Part shown: positions 16,221-25,467 of the stretch, in pieces
How the letters are laid out: each line of letters starts with the position of its first letter
Numbering within the stretch: position 1 is the stretch's first letter
DNA from: Micromonospora parva
GTDB lineage: Bacteria; Actinomycetota; Actinomycetes; Mycobacteriales; Micromonosporaceae
Direction: 5' to 3'
DNA: 64,000 bases
Assembly (NCBI RefSeq): GCF_000718515.1
Contig: NZ_JNZS01000001.1
Coordinates: forward strand, 283,503 to 347,502
Position numbers and translations under genes: made by a program
Notes under the pieces: model-generated
The model's input: only the letters and a program-made list of their open reading frames with translations
The model's database searches: none
Told to the model about the DNA's origin: nothing

Positions 16221-18326
16221 TCACAGTGCCGCGCACTGGTTGGTGCGCGGGCCGTGCACGGTGTTGGCGACGCCGAGGTTGGTCGGGGCGGTGCTGTTCG
16301 CGGTGCAGTTGAGCGGGCCGCGGATGGTGTTGCCGGCGAGCAGTGCCGCGGTGGTGCCGGTGGTGTTGCCGGTGAGGCTGGCCGGGCCGGCGATGGTGAC
16401 GTCGATGATGGAGATCGCGTTGGTGGTGGTGATCTGCAGCGGGCCGTTGACGGTGCTGTCGGCGAGGACGACGCCGGCGGCGCGGTTGGCGCTGACGGGT
16501 CCGCTGATTGTCGTTGCGGTCGCGACGAGTGCCGCGCCGGGCTGGACGGTGACGGGGCCGTTGATGGTGGCGTCGGCGGCGCAGGTGAAGCCGGTGACGG
16601 TCAGTGGTCCGTTGCGTCGGCCGGTGAGGGTGGGGTAGACGCGTTCGCCGTCGGTCAGCTTCTCGACGCCCTGGGTGTCGAGAAGCAGCGGGATGAGGCC
16701 GCGTTCGGGCTGGTTGAGGGGGACGTACCAGCCGTCGTTGGTCTTGATGACCTGCCAGCCGTGTGCGGCGATGCGCTGGGCGACGGTGGTGCCGACGCCG
16801 CCTGGTCCGTCGGTGCGTGCGCCGTTGTACTGCTCGTCGGTGAGCTTGTAGGCGCAGGGGGCGTTGTCGAGGATGAGGTCGGCGCGGGGGGCGTCGAGCG
16901 GCGGCGGGCTGTCGCCGGGGTGCGGGGCGGGGTGGGCGGGGATGGGTCGGGAGCCGCGGAAGACGAGGCGGCCGGTGTTGGCGGCCTGGATTTCGATGGA
17001 CTCGGCGCGGGAGGTGAGGATGTCGTTGCGGTCGGCGCGGTGGTAGTCCAGGAACTGGTGGAAGGTCCACAGGGCCGAGTAGGTCTTGCGGCGTCGGTTG
17101 TTGGCGGTGTTGCCCTCGTCGGGTCGGGTCTGTCCGCCGGAGCTGCGCAGTTCCAGCAGGGAGTTGGCGACGTTCTTGAGGCCGAGGGTGTTGCGCAGGA
17201 TGGTTTCCTCGCTGAGGCCGACGTTGCCGCCGCCTTCGCAGCCGTAGGGGCAGGCCCACCAGCCGGCTTCGGCGCCCTTGGTGTACATGTGGCCTTCGAT
17301 CATGTCCTGGGACTGGTCGAAGATGGGTTGGGCGACGTTCTGGTGTCGGGGTGGCAGCATCGGCAGGTCGCCGGCGCGGGAGTTGCCGAACTCGTGGCCG
17401 TCGTAGCCGGCGACGGGTCGGTAGTCGCGGACCATCTTGATGTACGCGGCGGTTTCCGGCTGGCGGATCAGTGAGTAGTCGCGGTTGAGGTCCTGGCCGG
17501 TGGAGTTGCCGCGGGTGTTGTTGGCGCGGCCGTCGCCGTTGATGGTGGGGACGATCAGGACGGTGGTGTGGCTGAGCAGGTCGGTGATGCGGGGGTCGGT
17601 GCTGAAGGCGAGTTGCCGGGCCATGATGAGGCAGGCTTCGCGGTCGCCCGGTTCGTTGCCGTGCACGTTGCAGTTGATGGCCACGGGTGCGGTGGCGGCG
17701 ACGGCCTCTGGGGTGGTCGCGGGGGTGGGGTAACCGATGACCAGCATGTTGATCGGTCGGTTCTGGACGGTGCGGCCGAGTTCGACGACGCGGACGCGGT
17801 CGCTGAGGGCGTCGATGGCGGCGGTGTAGGCGTACTCGTCGGTGTCGCTGGTGTACTGGGCGGCGTGGGCGGTTTCCCACTGGGTGCGCAGTTGCTCGCC
17901 GGGGGTGTCGGGGTTGCCCCAGGGTGCGGTGGTGGTGGCGACGACCGGGTCGGAGTAGGGCTGTTCGGTGGTGCCGGCGCGGGCGCGTACCCGCCACTGG
18001 AAGGTGTCGCCGGGGTTGAATCCGGCGTCGGCGAAGGTGGGTGCCTGTTGGTTGATCTGGCGGTTGGGGCGCCAGATGCCCACGATGGTGGGTGCGCCGG
18101 TGGGGGTGCCGGTGGCGTCGACGGCGGTGCGTTCGATCTGGTAGTCGGTTGCCCCGTCGACGGGTTGCCAGGCGAGGGTGGCGTACCCGTCGGCTTGGCG
18201 GATGGTGAGGTTGGTGACCTGGTTGGGTGCTGCCGCGCTCTGGGCGTTGGCGGGGGTGGGTGCGGTGGTGAGGGTGAGGGTGAGGAGTGTGGCTACGGCG
18301 ATCGCTAGGGGTCGCTGGTGTCGCAT
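16221..18326 (-). CDS. Secreted M14 zinc carboxypeptidase with FN3 domain and C-terminal repeat domain
   Basis: The 701-residue exported peptidase has a signal peptide (MRHQRPLAIAVATLLTLTLT). A fibronectin type III-like domain follows (about 35-130). The M14 metallopeptidase domain has zinc ligands in NVHGNEPGDREA (H-x2-E) and a later His in GYDGHEFGNS. The last 130 residues are a repetitive Gly/Pro/Thr region with recurring NGPL/ISGPV/IAGPA turns, like a bactofilin- or beta-helix-type fold. ATG at 18326 has CGGAGG upstream; the longer frame start is not convincing. It probably trims peptides outside the cell. Confidence 0.85.
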   Translation of the reverse strand: MRHQRPLAIAVATLLTLTLTTAPTPANAQSAAAPNQVTNLTIRQADGYATLAWQPVDGATDYQIERTAVDATGTPTGAPTIVGIWRPNRQINQQAPTFADAGFNPGDTFQWRVRARAGTTEQPYSDPVVATTTAPWGNPDTPGEQLRTQWETAHAAQYTSDTDEYAYTAAIDALSDRVRVVELGRTVQNRPINMLVIGYPTPATTPEAVAATAPVAINCNVHGNEPGDREACLIMARQLAFSTDPRITDLLSHTTVLIVPTINGDGRANNTRGNSTGQDLNRDYSLIRQPETAAYIKMVRDYRPVAGYDGHEFGNSRAGDLPMLPPRHQNVAQPIFDQSQDMIEGHMYTKGAEAGWWACPYGCEGGGNVGLSEETILRNTLGLKNVANSLLELRSSGGQTRPDEGNTANNRRRKTYSALWTFHQFLDYHRADRNDILTSRAESIEIQAANTGRLVFRGSRPIPAHPAPHPGDSPPPLDAPRADLILDNAPCAYKLTDEQYNGARTDGPGGVGTTVAQRIAAHGWQVIKTNDGWYVPLNQPERGLIPLLLDTQGVEKLTDGERVYPTLTGRRNGPLTVTGFTCAADATINGPVTVQPGAALVATATTISGPVSANRAAGVVLADSTVNGPLQITTTNAISIIDVTIAGPASLTGNTTGTTAALLAGNTIRGPLNCTANSTAPTNLGVANTVHGPRTNQCAAL

Positions 18327-18464
18327 GTGGCCTCCGACTAGTTGATCGTGGCGCGATTCGATCAGCATGGTCGTCGGAGATCGTCTATGCAATGATCTTG
18401 AGGGAATCTTGCGGCTGGGCCTGCCGCTCCCCCGGTGGCCGCCGCTGGCGGGTGTCGGTGGTGG

Positions 18465-19118
18465 TCAGGGTTCGATGAGGCCCGCGCGGATGGCGTATCG
18501 GGTGAGGTCGAGCCGGTCGCGGAGACCCAGTTTCTGCAGCAGGTTGCTGCGGTGCCGCTCGACGGTCTTGATGCTGATGAACAGCAGTTCGGCGATCTCC
18601 TTCGAGGAGTGCCCTTCGGCGACGAGTTTGAGGATCTCCTCCTCGCGGCCGGTGATGGCGCGTTCGGGTACGGGTTCGCCGTTGCGGACGCGGTCGAGGT
18701 AGTTGCGGATCAGGGCGGTGACGGCGCCGGGGTAGAGGAACGGTTCGTCGCGCATGGCGGCCCGGCACGCCTCGACGAGGTCGCGGTCGGCGACGGATTT
18801 GAGGACGTATCCGTTGGCGCCGGCTCGGAGGCCTTCGAAGAAGAACTGTTCGTTGTCGTACATGGTCAGGATCAGTACCCGCAGGCCCGGTTGCTGTCTG
18901 ACGAGTTCACGGGTGGCTTGCAGGCCGGTGAGCCGGGGCATGGCGATGTCGAGGATGGCCAGGTCCGGTTGGTGGAGTCGGGCTTGTTCGAGGGCTTCGG
19001 CGCCGTCGCTGGCCTCGGCGACGACGGTCAGGTCGGGTTCGCCGTCGAGGATGAGGCGTACGCCGCGGCGTACCAGTGCGTGGTCGTCGGCGAGCAGGAT
19101 GCGGATGGGCGCGCTCAT
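18465..19118 (-). CDS. NarL/LuxR-family response regulator
   Basis: The 217-residue protein has a receiver domain (1-120): acidic DDH pocket at 10-12, phospho-acceptor Asp in LAILDIAMPRLTG, Thr in ILTMYD and Lys in YVLKS. The C-terminal LuxR-type HTH (ITGREEEILKLVAEGHSSKEIAELLFISIKTVERHRSNLLQKLG) binds DNA. Its ATG overlaps the TGA of the histidine kinase (ATGA), so the two are co-translated. Targets may include the divergent permease and antiporter genes, but this is only positional inference. Confidence 0.93.
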   Translation of the reverse strand: MSAPIRILLADDHALVRRGVRLILDGEPDLTVVAEASDGAEALEQARLHQPDLAILDIAMPRLTGLQATRELVRQQPGLRVLILTMYDNEQFFFEGLRAGANGYVLKSVADRDLVEACRAAMRDEPFLYPGAVTALIRNYLDRVRNGEPVPERAITGREEEILKLVAEGHSSKEIAELLFISIKTVERHRSNLLQKLGLRDRLDLTRYAIRAGLIEP

Positions 19119-20068
19119 GCCAGGCCTGCTGGGTCGGGTACGTCGAGGGTGACCTCGGTGCCGCCGGCGGGGCCGGGGCCGATGCTGAGGTGGGCGCCGA
19201 CGAGCAGCGCCCGTTCGCGCATGCCGCGGATGCCGGCGCCTTCCGGTTGGCCGGCGATGCCGCGTCCGTCGTCGCGGATGCGTAGCCGCACGCCGTCGCC
19301 GTGTGGGATGAGGGTGATGTCGACGCGGCTGGCGTTGGCGTGCCGGGCGACGTTGGTGAGGCCTTCCTGGGCCACGCGGTAGAGCACCAATTCGACTTCC
19401 TCGGTGAGTACGGGTAGATCGGGTGCGAAGTCTCGGCGGATCTGCAGGCCGCTGTGGTGGGAGATCTCCGCGAACAGGGAGCGCAGGGCGGCGATCAGTC
19501 CGAGTTCTTCCAGGACGCCGGGTCGCAGGCGGCGGGCGATGCGGCGGATCTCGTCGAGGCTGTCGCGGGTGGTTTCCTGCACCTGGTGCAGTTCGGGTCG
19601 TAGCTCGGGTGGGGCGTTGTCGGCGACGCGGCTGATCTGCAGCAGGACGGCGGTGAGGGTCTGGCCGATCTCGTCGTGCAGTTCCTGGGCGATGCGCCGC
19701 CGCTCGTTCTCCTGGGCGGACAGCGCGCGGGCGTTGCTGGCGGCGCGGTCGGCTTCGAGTCGGTCGAGCATGGCGTTGAACGTGCTGATCAGCGCGGCGA
19801 TGCCGGCGTGTCCGGTGACCGCGGGGCGGGGGCCGGGGCGCAGCAGGTCGATGGTGGTCATCGCCCGGGTGAGGCGTTGCAGGGGTGCCAGGCCGACGCG
19901 CAGCAGCAGCGCGTTCGCGACGAGCATGACGACCAGGCCGCCGCTGAGGATGAGTGCCTCGGTGAGGACGAACGGGGTCGACACCGTCACGGGGCCCAGC
20001 AGGACCAGGACGGTCGCCGCGGTGAGGACCGCGGCGTTGATCAGGAAGATCCGCCAGAACAGCGACAC
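19115..20068 (-). CDS. Sensor histidine kinase, HisKA_3 (NarL-type) class
   Basis: The 317-residue kinase begins with two membrane helices (FLINAAVLTAATVLVLLG and LILSGGLVVMLVANALLLRVG). A HAMP-like stretch follows (APLQRLTRAMTTIDLL), then the HisKA_3 domain with the phospho-His in RRIAQELHDEIGQTL, and an HATPase with the N box GLTNVARHANA and the G box DDGRGI. There is no periplasmic sensor domain. GTG at 20068 with GGGGAGG upstream was chosen; the open frame upstream is a shadow. It pairs with the overlapping response regulator. Confidence 0.9.
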   Translation of the reverse strand: MSLFWRIFLINAAVLTAATVLVLLGPVTVSTPFVLTEALILSGGLVVMLVANALLLRVGLAPLQRLTRAMTTIDLLRPGPRPAVTGHAGIAALISTFNAMLDRLEADRAASNARALSAQENERRRIAQELHDEIGQTLTAVLLQISRVADNAPPELRPELHQVQETTRDSLDEIRRIARRLRPGVLEELGLIAALRSLFAEISHHSGLQIRRDFAPDLPVLTEEVELVLYRVAQEGLTNVARHANASRVDITLIPHGDGVRLRIRDDGRGIAGQPEGAGIRGMRERALLVGAHLSIGPGPAGGTEVTLDVPDPAGLA

Positions 20069-20323
20069 CGTGTCGAACCTCCCCCTGTCGTCTCCGCCCT
20101 TCCATCGTCGCGGGCGCGGCCGCCCCCGGGTGGGTCGACGCTCCGGTACCTCAGGATCTCGTGGGCGTCGAGTGGGTGTCCATGGGGGCTGGCTCCCATG
20201 TTGTCCCCTGCTGACCGCCCTGGAATGAGTGTTGGCCCCGATGTCAGCAGTGCCCCCGGTTGGCAACGGTAAAGGGACAGACGGCAGGCGGGCCTTCGGG
20301 GTCCGTGGGGAGGGGGGCGGTGG

Positions 20324-21631
20324 ATGACCACGGCGGGCTGGTTGGCGGTGGCGGTGTTCACTGTCGTGTACGCGTTGATCGCGACGGACCGGGTGGATCG
20401 GGTGGCCGCGTCGGTGGGCGGTGCGGTGTTGATGCTCGCGGTCGGGTTGACCGGTACGCAGGAGGCGTTCTTCTCCACCGACACGGGCATCGACTGGCGG
20501 GTTATTTTCCTGCTCATCGGCATGATGATCATCGTGTCGGTGCTCGGTCGTACCGGCGTGTTCGAGTATCTGGCGATCTGGGCGGCGAAGCGGGCCCGTG
20601 GGCGACCGTACCGGCTCATGGTCATCCTGGTGTTGATCACGGCTGCCGCGTCGGCGCTGCTGGACAATGTCACCACGGTCCTGCTCGTTGCCCCGGTGAC
20701 CATCTCCGTGTGTCGGCAGCTGGGTGTGCCGGTGGTGCCGTTCCTGCTGGCGGAGGTGTTCGCGGCGAACATCGGCGGCACGGCGACGCTGATCGGTGAT
20801 CCGCCGAACATCATCATCGCGGCGCGGGCCGGGCTGTCGTTCAACGCGTTCCTGGTGCACCTGACGCCGTTGGTCATCGTGCTGCTGGGTGTTCTGTTGC
20901 TGTTCTGCCGGGTGATCTTCCGGTCGGCGTTGACGTACCACCCGGAGCGGGTCGGGCCGGTGCTGGCGATGCGGGAACGCGACGCGATCCGCGAACCGCG
21001 CCTGCTGGTGTACAGCGGCATCGTTCTCGCCTTCGTCCTCGCCGGGTTCGGTCTGCACACCGTCCTGCATCTGGAACCGGCGGTGATCGCGCTGACCGGC
21101 GGTGTCGTTCTGCTGGGGGTGTCACGGCTGGAGCCGGGCAGCGTCGTCCGGGACGTGGAGTGGCCCACCCTGGCGTTCTTCGCCGGCCTGTTCATCATGG
21201 TCGGGGCCCTGGTCGACACCGGCGTGATCCAGGTGGTCGGCACCTTCGCCACCGACGCGGTCGGCGACAACCTGCTCGGCGCGTCGTTGACCCTGATCGG
21301 CGGCGGGGCGCTCATGTCGGCGTTGGTGGACAACATCCCGTCGGTGACCGCCATCAGCCCGATCATCGAGCAGCTCGTCGCGGCGAACGGCGGCATGGAA
21401 CAGGCCGGCATGCTGTGGTGGTCGCTCGCGCTCGGCGCGGGCCTCGGCAGCAATGCCACAGTGGTCGCCGCCGCCTCGAACGTGGTGATGGTCGGTCTGG
21501 CGCAGCGAGCCGGGGAGCCGATCTCGTTCTGGCGGTTCACCCGCGACGGTCTGCTGCTGACCGTCGTCACCGTCGTGCTCGCCGGCGTGTACGTGTGGCT
21601 GCGCTACTTCGTCCTGGGCGGCGCTCCGTGA
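20324..21631 (+). CDS. ArsB/NhaD-family (SLC13-like) membrane permease
   Basis: The 435-residue integral membrane protein has about 11-12 helices. It carries the duplicated ion-transporter signature: LDNVTTVLLVAP followed by NIGGTATLIGDPPNIIIA in the first half, and VDNIPSVTAISP with GSNATVVAAASN in the second. These match the NhaD Na+/H+ antiporter and ArsB arsenite permease superfamily. No arsenic genes are nearby, and the next gene is a cation/proton antiporter, so a Na+/H+ role is slightly favoured. Its stop overlaps the next start (GTGA). Confidence 0.85.
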   Translation: MTTAGWLAVAVFTVVYALIATDRVDRVAASVGGAVLMLAVGLTGTQEAFFSTDTGIDWRVIFLLIGMMIIVSVLGRTGVFEYLAIWAAKRARGRPYRLMVILVLITAAASALLDNVTTVLLVAPVTISVCRQLGVPVVPFLLAEVFAANIGGTATLIGDPPNIIIAARAGLSFNAFLVHLTPLVIVLLGVLLLFCRVIFRSALTYHPERVGPVLAMRERDAIREPRLLVYSGIVLAFVLAGFGLHTVLHLEPAVIALTGGVVLLGVSRLEPGSVVRDVEWPTLAFFAGLFIMVGALVDTGVIQVVGTFATDAVGDNLLGASLTLIGGGALMSALVDNIPSVTAISPIIEQLVAANGGMEQAGMLWWSLALGAGLGSNATVVAAASNVVMVGLAQRAGEPISFWRFTRDGLLLTVVTVVLAGVYVWLRYFVLGGAP

Positions 21632-23238
21632 CGCTGCCGTCGCTGTATCTGCTGCTGGCAGCCGGGACGCTGGTGGCGCTGGTCAGCGTGGGCGCCGCGA
21701 AGATCGCCGCGAAGGCCGGGATGCCGGTGCTGCTGGCGTACCTGGGTGTCGGGCTGCTGCTCGGCGAGGGTGGGCTCGGGCTGCCGTTCGACGACGCCGC
21801 GTTGGCGCAGGCGCTCGGGTTGGCCGCCCTCGCGGTGATCCTCGTCGAGGGCGGCCTGACCACCCGGGTCAGCGACGTGCGGCGGGTGTTGCGCCCGGCG
21901 ACCGCGCTCGCCACCCTTGCGGTGTTCATCAGCGTCGCCGTCACCGCCGCGGCGGCGCACTACCTGCTCGGCCTGGGATGGCAGCTGTCGCTGCTGCTCG
22001 GCGCGATCGTCTCGTCCACCGACGCGGCCGCCGTCTTCTCGGTGCTGCGCGCCGTGCCGCTGCCCCGTCGGCTGAGCAACCTGCTGGAGGCGGAGTCGGG
22101 GCTCAACGACGCGCCCACGTTCATCCTGGTGCTGGCGTTCAGCGCGACGAGTCTGAGCACCCTGTCCCCGGGCGGGATGCTCGCCCAGATGAGCTACCAA
22201 CTGGTGGTCGGCGCGCTCGCCGGCGTCGGGGTGGGGATGGCTGCGGTGTGGCTGCTGCGCCGGCTCACCCTGCCCACCTCGGGGCTGTACCCGATCGCCA
22301 CGTTCGCGTGCGGGGTGCTCGCGTTCGCCGGCTCCGGCCTGCTGCAGGCCAGCGGCTTCATCGCCGCGTACCTGGCGGGTCTGGTGCTCGGCAACGCCGG
22401 CCTGCCGCACCGGCGCGCCACCGAGTCGCTGGCCGAAGGGCTCGGCTGGATCGCGCAGATCGGCCTGTTCGTCATGCTGGGTCTGCTGGTGTCGCCGGCC
22501 GACCTGCCGGCGGCGATCGTGCCGGCGCTGGTGGTCGGCGCCGCCCTCCTGCTCATCGCCCGGCCCGTCTCGGTGCTGCTGACCCTGTTGCCGTTCCGCA
22601 TCCCGCTGCGCGAGCAGGTGTTCCTGTCCTGGGCGGGGCTGCGCGGCGCCGTGCCGATCGTGCTGGCCACGGTGCCGGTGGTGGCCGGCACCCCCGGTGC
22701 CATGGTCGTGTTCAACATCGTCTTCGTGCTCGTCGTGGTGTTCACCGCGATCCAGGCGCCGTCGCTGCCGTGGCTCGCGCAACGCCTCGGGCTGGCCCCG
22801 CACCGCGTCGGCCCGGACCTGCAGGTCGAGATCGCCCCGCTGGACAACATCGACGCCGACCTCATCAACGTCACCATCACCGCGGGTTCGAAACTGCACG
22901 GCACGTACCTGGACGAGCTGCGGCTGCCCACGCCCGCGGTGGCCCCGCTGGTGGTGCGCGACGGCGTCGCGTTCGTTCCCGCGACGGACACCCGGCTGCG
23001 CACCGGCGACGATCTGCTCGTCCTCACCACCCCGACGGTGCGTGAGGCCACCGAACGCCGACTGCGGGCGGTCAGCCGCGCCGGGCGGCTGGCCCACTGG
23101 CACGGCGAGTACGGCGACCCCGACCGGCGTGCGGAACCATCAAGGAGGAGTCCGTCATGGAAATCGAACGAATCGCCCTCCCCGGCGTCGGCGTCTCGTA
23201 CTCGTTCGTCACCGGCGATGGCACCCGACTCGGCGTGA
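21628..23238 (+). CDS. K+/H+ antiporter, NhaP2/CvrA-type CPA1 family
   Basis: The 536-residue protein has about 12-13 membrane helices with the CPA1 core: VILVEGGLTTR, SSTDAAAVFSVL and LLEAESGLNDAP (ion-binding Asp/Asn region) and SWAGLRGAVPIVLATVP. A cytoplasmic RCK_C/TrkA-C-like domain (about 405-480) ends with RLRTGDDLLVLTTP. It exchanges cations for protons. The GTG start overlaps the preceding stop. The last 28 codons run out of frame through the start of the next gene and encode a Ser/Pro/Arg-rich tail, which is unusual. Confidence 0.85.
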   Translation: MTLPSLYLLLAAGTLVALVSVGAAKIAAKAGMPVLLAYLGVGLLLGEGGLGLPFDDAALAQALGLAALAVILVEGGLTTRVSDVRRVLRPATALATLAVFISVAVTAAAAHYLLGLGWQLSLLLGAIVSSTDAAAVFSVLRAVPLPRRLSNLLEAESGLNDAPTFILVLAFSATSLSTLSPGGMLAQMSYQLVVGALAGVGVGMAAVWLLRRLTLPTSGLYPIATFACGVLAFAGSGLLQASGFIAAYLAGLVLGNAGLPHRRATESLAEGLGWIAQIGLFVMLGLLVSPADLPAAIVPALVVGAALLLIARPVSVLLTLLPFRIPLREQVFLSWAGLRGAVPIVLATVPVVAGTPGAMVVFNIVFVLVVVFTAIQAPSLPWLAQRLGLAPHRVGPDLQVEIAPLDNIDADLINVTITAGSKLHGTYLDELRLPTPAVAPLVVRDGVAFVPATDTRLRTGDDLLVLTTPTVREATERRLRAVSRAGRLAHWHGEYGDPDRRAEPSRRSPSWKSNESPSPASASRTRSSPAMAPDSA

Positions 23239-23657
23239 TCTGCCACCCCAACGGCGCCCGTGACATCGCCCTGTACGACCGCGACGACCCGACCGACGTC
23301 CGTGCCGCGGCGACGCTGTCGCCGGTGGCGGCCCACCACCTGGCCAACCTGCTCGCGGCGACAGCGGTCATCGACCTGGTGCCCGACGGCGGCGCGGACG
23401 TGGACGCCGTCACGGTGGCCCGGGTGCCGGTTCCCGCCGGCAGCGACTACGACGGTCGCCCGCTGAGCAGTCTGCGCACCGACGCCGTCGTGGTGGCGGT
23501 CCTGCGCGACGGCCACCCCGACCTCAGGCCCGACGCCCGGCGGGACCTGCGCTACGGCGACACCCTGGTCGCCGTCGGCACCCGCGACGCGATCGACCAC
23601 CTCGGACGCGCCGTCGCCGGCTACGTCAGCGGCGGTGTGACCACCCGGCAGGGATGA
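23157..23657 (+). CDS. RCK_C/TrkA-C domain regulatory protein of a cation/proton antiporter (KhtT-like)
   Basis: The 166-residue soluble protein has a KhtT-like N-terminal part (MEIERIALPGVGVSYSFVTGDGTRLGV) and a C-terminal TrkA-C domain (about 85-160, ending DLRYGDTLVAVGTRDAIDHLG). Such proteins gate CPA-type K+/H+ antiporters in response to nucleotides or ions. AAGGAGGAG lies just before the ATG. It overlaps the 3' end of the antiporter gene by 82 bases in another frame. Co-regulation of the antiporter next door is a firm inference. Confidence 0.85.
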   Translation: MEIERIALPGVGVSYSFVTGDGTRLGVICHPNGARDIALYDRDDPTDVRAAATLSPVAAHHLANLLAATAVIDLVPDGGADVDAVTVARVPVPAGSDYDGRPLSSLRTDAVVVAVLRDGHPDLRPDARRDLRYGDTLVAVGTRDAIDHLGRAVAGYVSGGVTTRQG

Positions 23658-23678
23658 CGACAGGTGACAGCCGTGGGG

Positions 23679-24458
23679 TCAGCCCAGGTCGACCAGGAGC
23701 GGCCGGTGGTCGGAGATGGTGGACAGCGGGGTGGTGACCGCGCGTACCGGCGGCAGCTGGTCGAGGGCGTGCCGGTCGGCGAGGATGTGGTCGAGTTGGA
23801 CCCGGGGCTGCCCGGAGGGGTAGGTGGGACGTCGGCCCAGGGGGTGCCAGCCGGAGATGAGCCGGGCCGCCCCGGCGGGCAGGTTGAGGTCGCCGAGCAG
23901 GACGCGGGGGGCCGGTAGCGCGCGCAGGGCGCGCACGGTCTGGCGCAGTTGGCGGGCGTTCCAGCCAGGCACGAACGACAGGTGGGTCGCGGCGACGGTG
24001 AGGGCGCCGTGGGGGGTGTCCAGGACGGCGGCGAGGACCACGCGCGGTTCGTCGTGCAGGAGGATGAGGCCGCCGCGGGGGCCGGGCACGTAGACCGGTG
24101 AGCGCACCGGCGCCGGTTTGAGCCGGGTGACCTGCCAGCTGCGCACGGGATGTCGGCTGATCAGGCCGATGCCGTAGCAGGGTTCGCCGTGCCCGTCGTC
24201 GTCGTGGCGCAGCGGGCGGAACTGTTCGCCGGGGGTGCCGACGACGGCGGCGGCGAAGCGGTGGTGGGGTGCGTCGAGGGCGCGGGCGGCGATGGCGGTG
24301 AGGTCGAGGTTGCCGCTGCGGTGCTGGTCGCGGTCGACCTCCTGCAGGGCGAGCACGTCGGCGTCGAGGGCGCCGATGGCGGCGGCGAGTCGGTCGGAGT
24401 CGACGAGCCCGTCGGTGAGGGACCGTCCGTGCAGCACGTTGAAGGTGGCCAGGCGCAC
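23679..24458 (-). CDS. Endonuclease/exonuclease/phosphatase (EEP) family protein
   Basis: The 259-residue protein has the EEP fold: TFNVLHG at the N-terminus, ALQEVDRD with the metal-binding Glu (about 42), THLSFVPGWNARQLRQ, LLGDLNLP with the catalytic Asp and Asn, and a C-terminal SDHRPLLVDL with the Asp-His pair. All catalytic positions are present. There is no signal peptide, so it acts in the cytosol. Family members cleave DNA, RNA or phosphate esters, and the target cannot be predicted. It is convergent with the antiporter operon. Confidence 0.88.
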   Translation of the reverse strand: MRLATFNVLHGRSLTDGLVDSDRLAAAIGALDADVLALQEVDRDQHRSGNLDLTAIAARALDAPHHRFAAAVVGTPGEQFRPLRHDDDGHGEPCYGIGLISRHPVRSWQVTRLKPAPVRSPVYVPGPRGGLILLHDEPRVVLAAVLDTPHGALTVAATHLSFVPGWNARQLRQTVRALRALPAPRVLLGDLNLPAGAARLISGWHPLGRRPTYPSGQPRVQLDHILADRHALDQLPPVRAVTTPLSTISDHRPLLVDLG

Positions 24459-24496
24459 TCCTGCACCTTACGTGCCCGTGGCATGGTTGCCGGGTG

Positions 24497-24580
24497 GTGA
24501 AGGTGTTGCTGTGTTCGGTGCTGGTGTTCGTGGCGGTCGGGGCGTTGGGGGTGTTTCTGCGCCGTACGCGAGGTCGTTGA
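24497..24580 (+). CDS. Possible small one-helix membrane peptide
   Basis: A 27-residue ORF with a GTG start (another GTG is one codon upstream) encodes KVLLCSVLVFVAVGALGVFLRRTRGR, a membrane helix followed by positive residues. It sits between the EEP gene and the TSUP gene on the plus strand. Size, composition and topology are consistent with a real peptide, but there is no other support. Confidence 0.35.
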   Translation: MKVLLCSVLVFVAVGALGVFLRRTRGR

Positions 24581-24639
24581 CGTGAGTCTGACCACGTCAG
24601 GCCCGGTCTGGCCGTCCCCTGTGGGAAGAATTGCCGCCC

Positions 24640-25410
24640 GTGGACGCCGTATCGCTGAGTACCCTGCTGGCCGCCGCGGCGCTGGCCGGGTGGGTCGATG
24701 CCGTGGTCGGCGGCGGCGGGTTGTTGCTGCTGCCGGCGTTGCTGGTGGCCGCCCCGGGGTTGCCGGTGGCCACCGCGCTGGGCACGAACAAGTTGGCCGC
24801 GATCTTCGGTACGGCCACGGCAGCGACGACGTACGCCCGGCGGACCACGCTCGACTGGCGGGTGGTGGGACCGGCGGCGGGGTTGGCGGTGCTCAGCTCC
24901 GGCGTGGGCGCCGTGCTCGCCGGGGCGGTGCCGGCGGCGGCGTACCGGCCGGTGGTGTTGGTCGTGTTGGTGGCGGTGGCGGCGTTCGTGCTGCTGCGAC
25001 CCCGGCTGGGGGTGCTACCGGCGCCGCACCGGCGCACCCCGGCGAGGGTGGCGGCGGCGATCGCGGTGGCCGGGGTGGGCATCGCCCTGTACGACGGGTT
25101 GATCGGCCCGGGCACCGGCACGTTCCTGGTGTTGGCTTTCACCGCCCTGCTGGGCTCGGATTTCGTGCACGGCTCGGCGATGGCGAAGGTCGTCAACGCG
25201 GGCACGAACCTGGGCGCGCTCGTGGTGTTCGCGGTGACCGGGCACGTGTGGTGGCTGCTGGGCGCGGGCATGGCGGTGTGCAACATCGCCGGCGCGGTGC
25301 TCGGGGCGCGCATGGCGTTGCGCCGCGGCTCCGGGTTCGTGCGGGTGGTGCTGGTGGTGGTGGTGGCCGCGTTGATCGCGAAGCTGGGCCACGACCAGTG
25401 GGTGGCCTAG
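24640..25410 (+). CDS. TSUP (TauE/SafE) family membrane permease
   Basis: The 256-residue protein has about 8 membrane helices and the two TSUP signatures: AGWVDAVVGGGGLLLLPALL near the N-terminus and IGPGTGTFLVLAF in the second half, followed by NAGTNLGALVVF. The family exports sulfite or other organosulfur anions, or takes up anions. GTG 24640 was chosen; a TTG at 24631 is possible. The stop codon lies within a short repeat that is also found at the end of the convergent def gene. Confidence 0.85.
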   Translation: MDAVSLSTLLAAAALAGWVDAVVGGGGLLLLPALLVAAPGLPVATALGTNKLAAIFGTATAATTYARRTTLDWRVVGPAAGLAVLSSGVGAVLAGAVPAAAYRPVVLVVLVAVAAFVLLRPRLGVLPAPHRRTPARVAAAIAVAGVGIALYDGLIGPGTGTFLVLAFTALLGSDFVHGSAMAKVVNAGTNLGALVVFAVTGHVWWLLGAGMAVCNIAGAVLGARMALRRGSGFVRVVLVVVVAALIAKLGHDQWVA

Positions 25411-25467
25411 CGGCTGGGCCACGGCCACCGGCCTAGCCGGCCGGGCCACGACCAGTGGGTGGCCTAG
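25386..25467. repeat. Three short repeats across the TSUP/def convergent junction
   Basis: A 25-base sequence starting GGGCCACGACCAGTGGG and ending GGTGGCCTAG occurs exactly at 25386-25410 and 25443-25467, with a degenerate copy from 25416. Each copy can fold (GGCCAC pairing with GTGGCC). The first copy holds the TSUP stop codon and the last holds the def stop codon, so they probably act as terminators in both directions. Confidence 0.75.

Noticed and set aside
18465..20105. Single fused sensor-regulator protein
   Set aside because: The upstream part of this frame is antisense-like; the kinase is in another frame and ends as ATGA over the regulator start, so they are two proteins.
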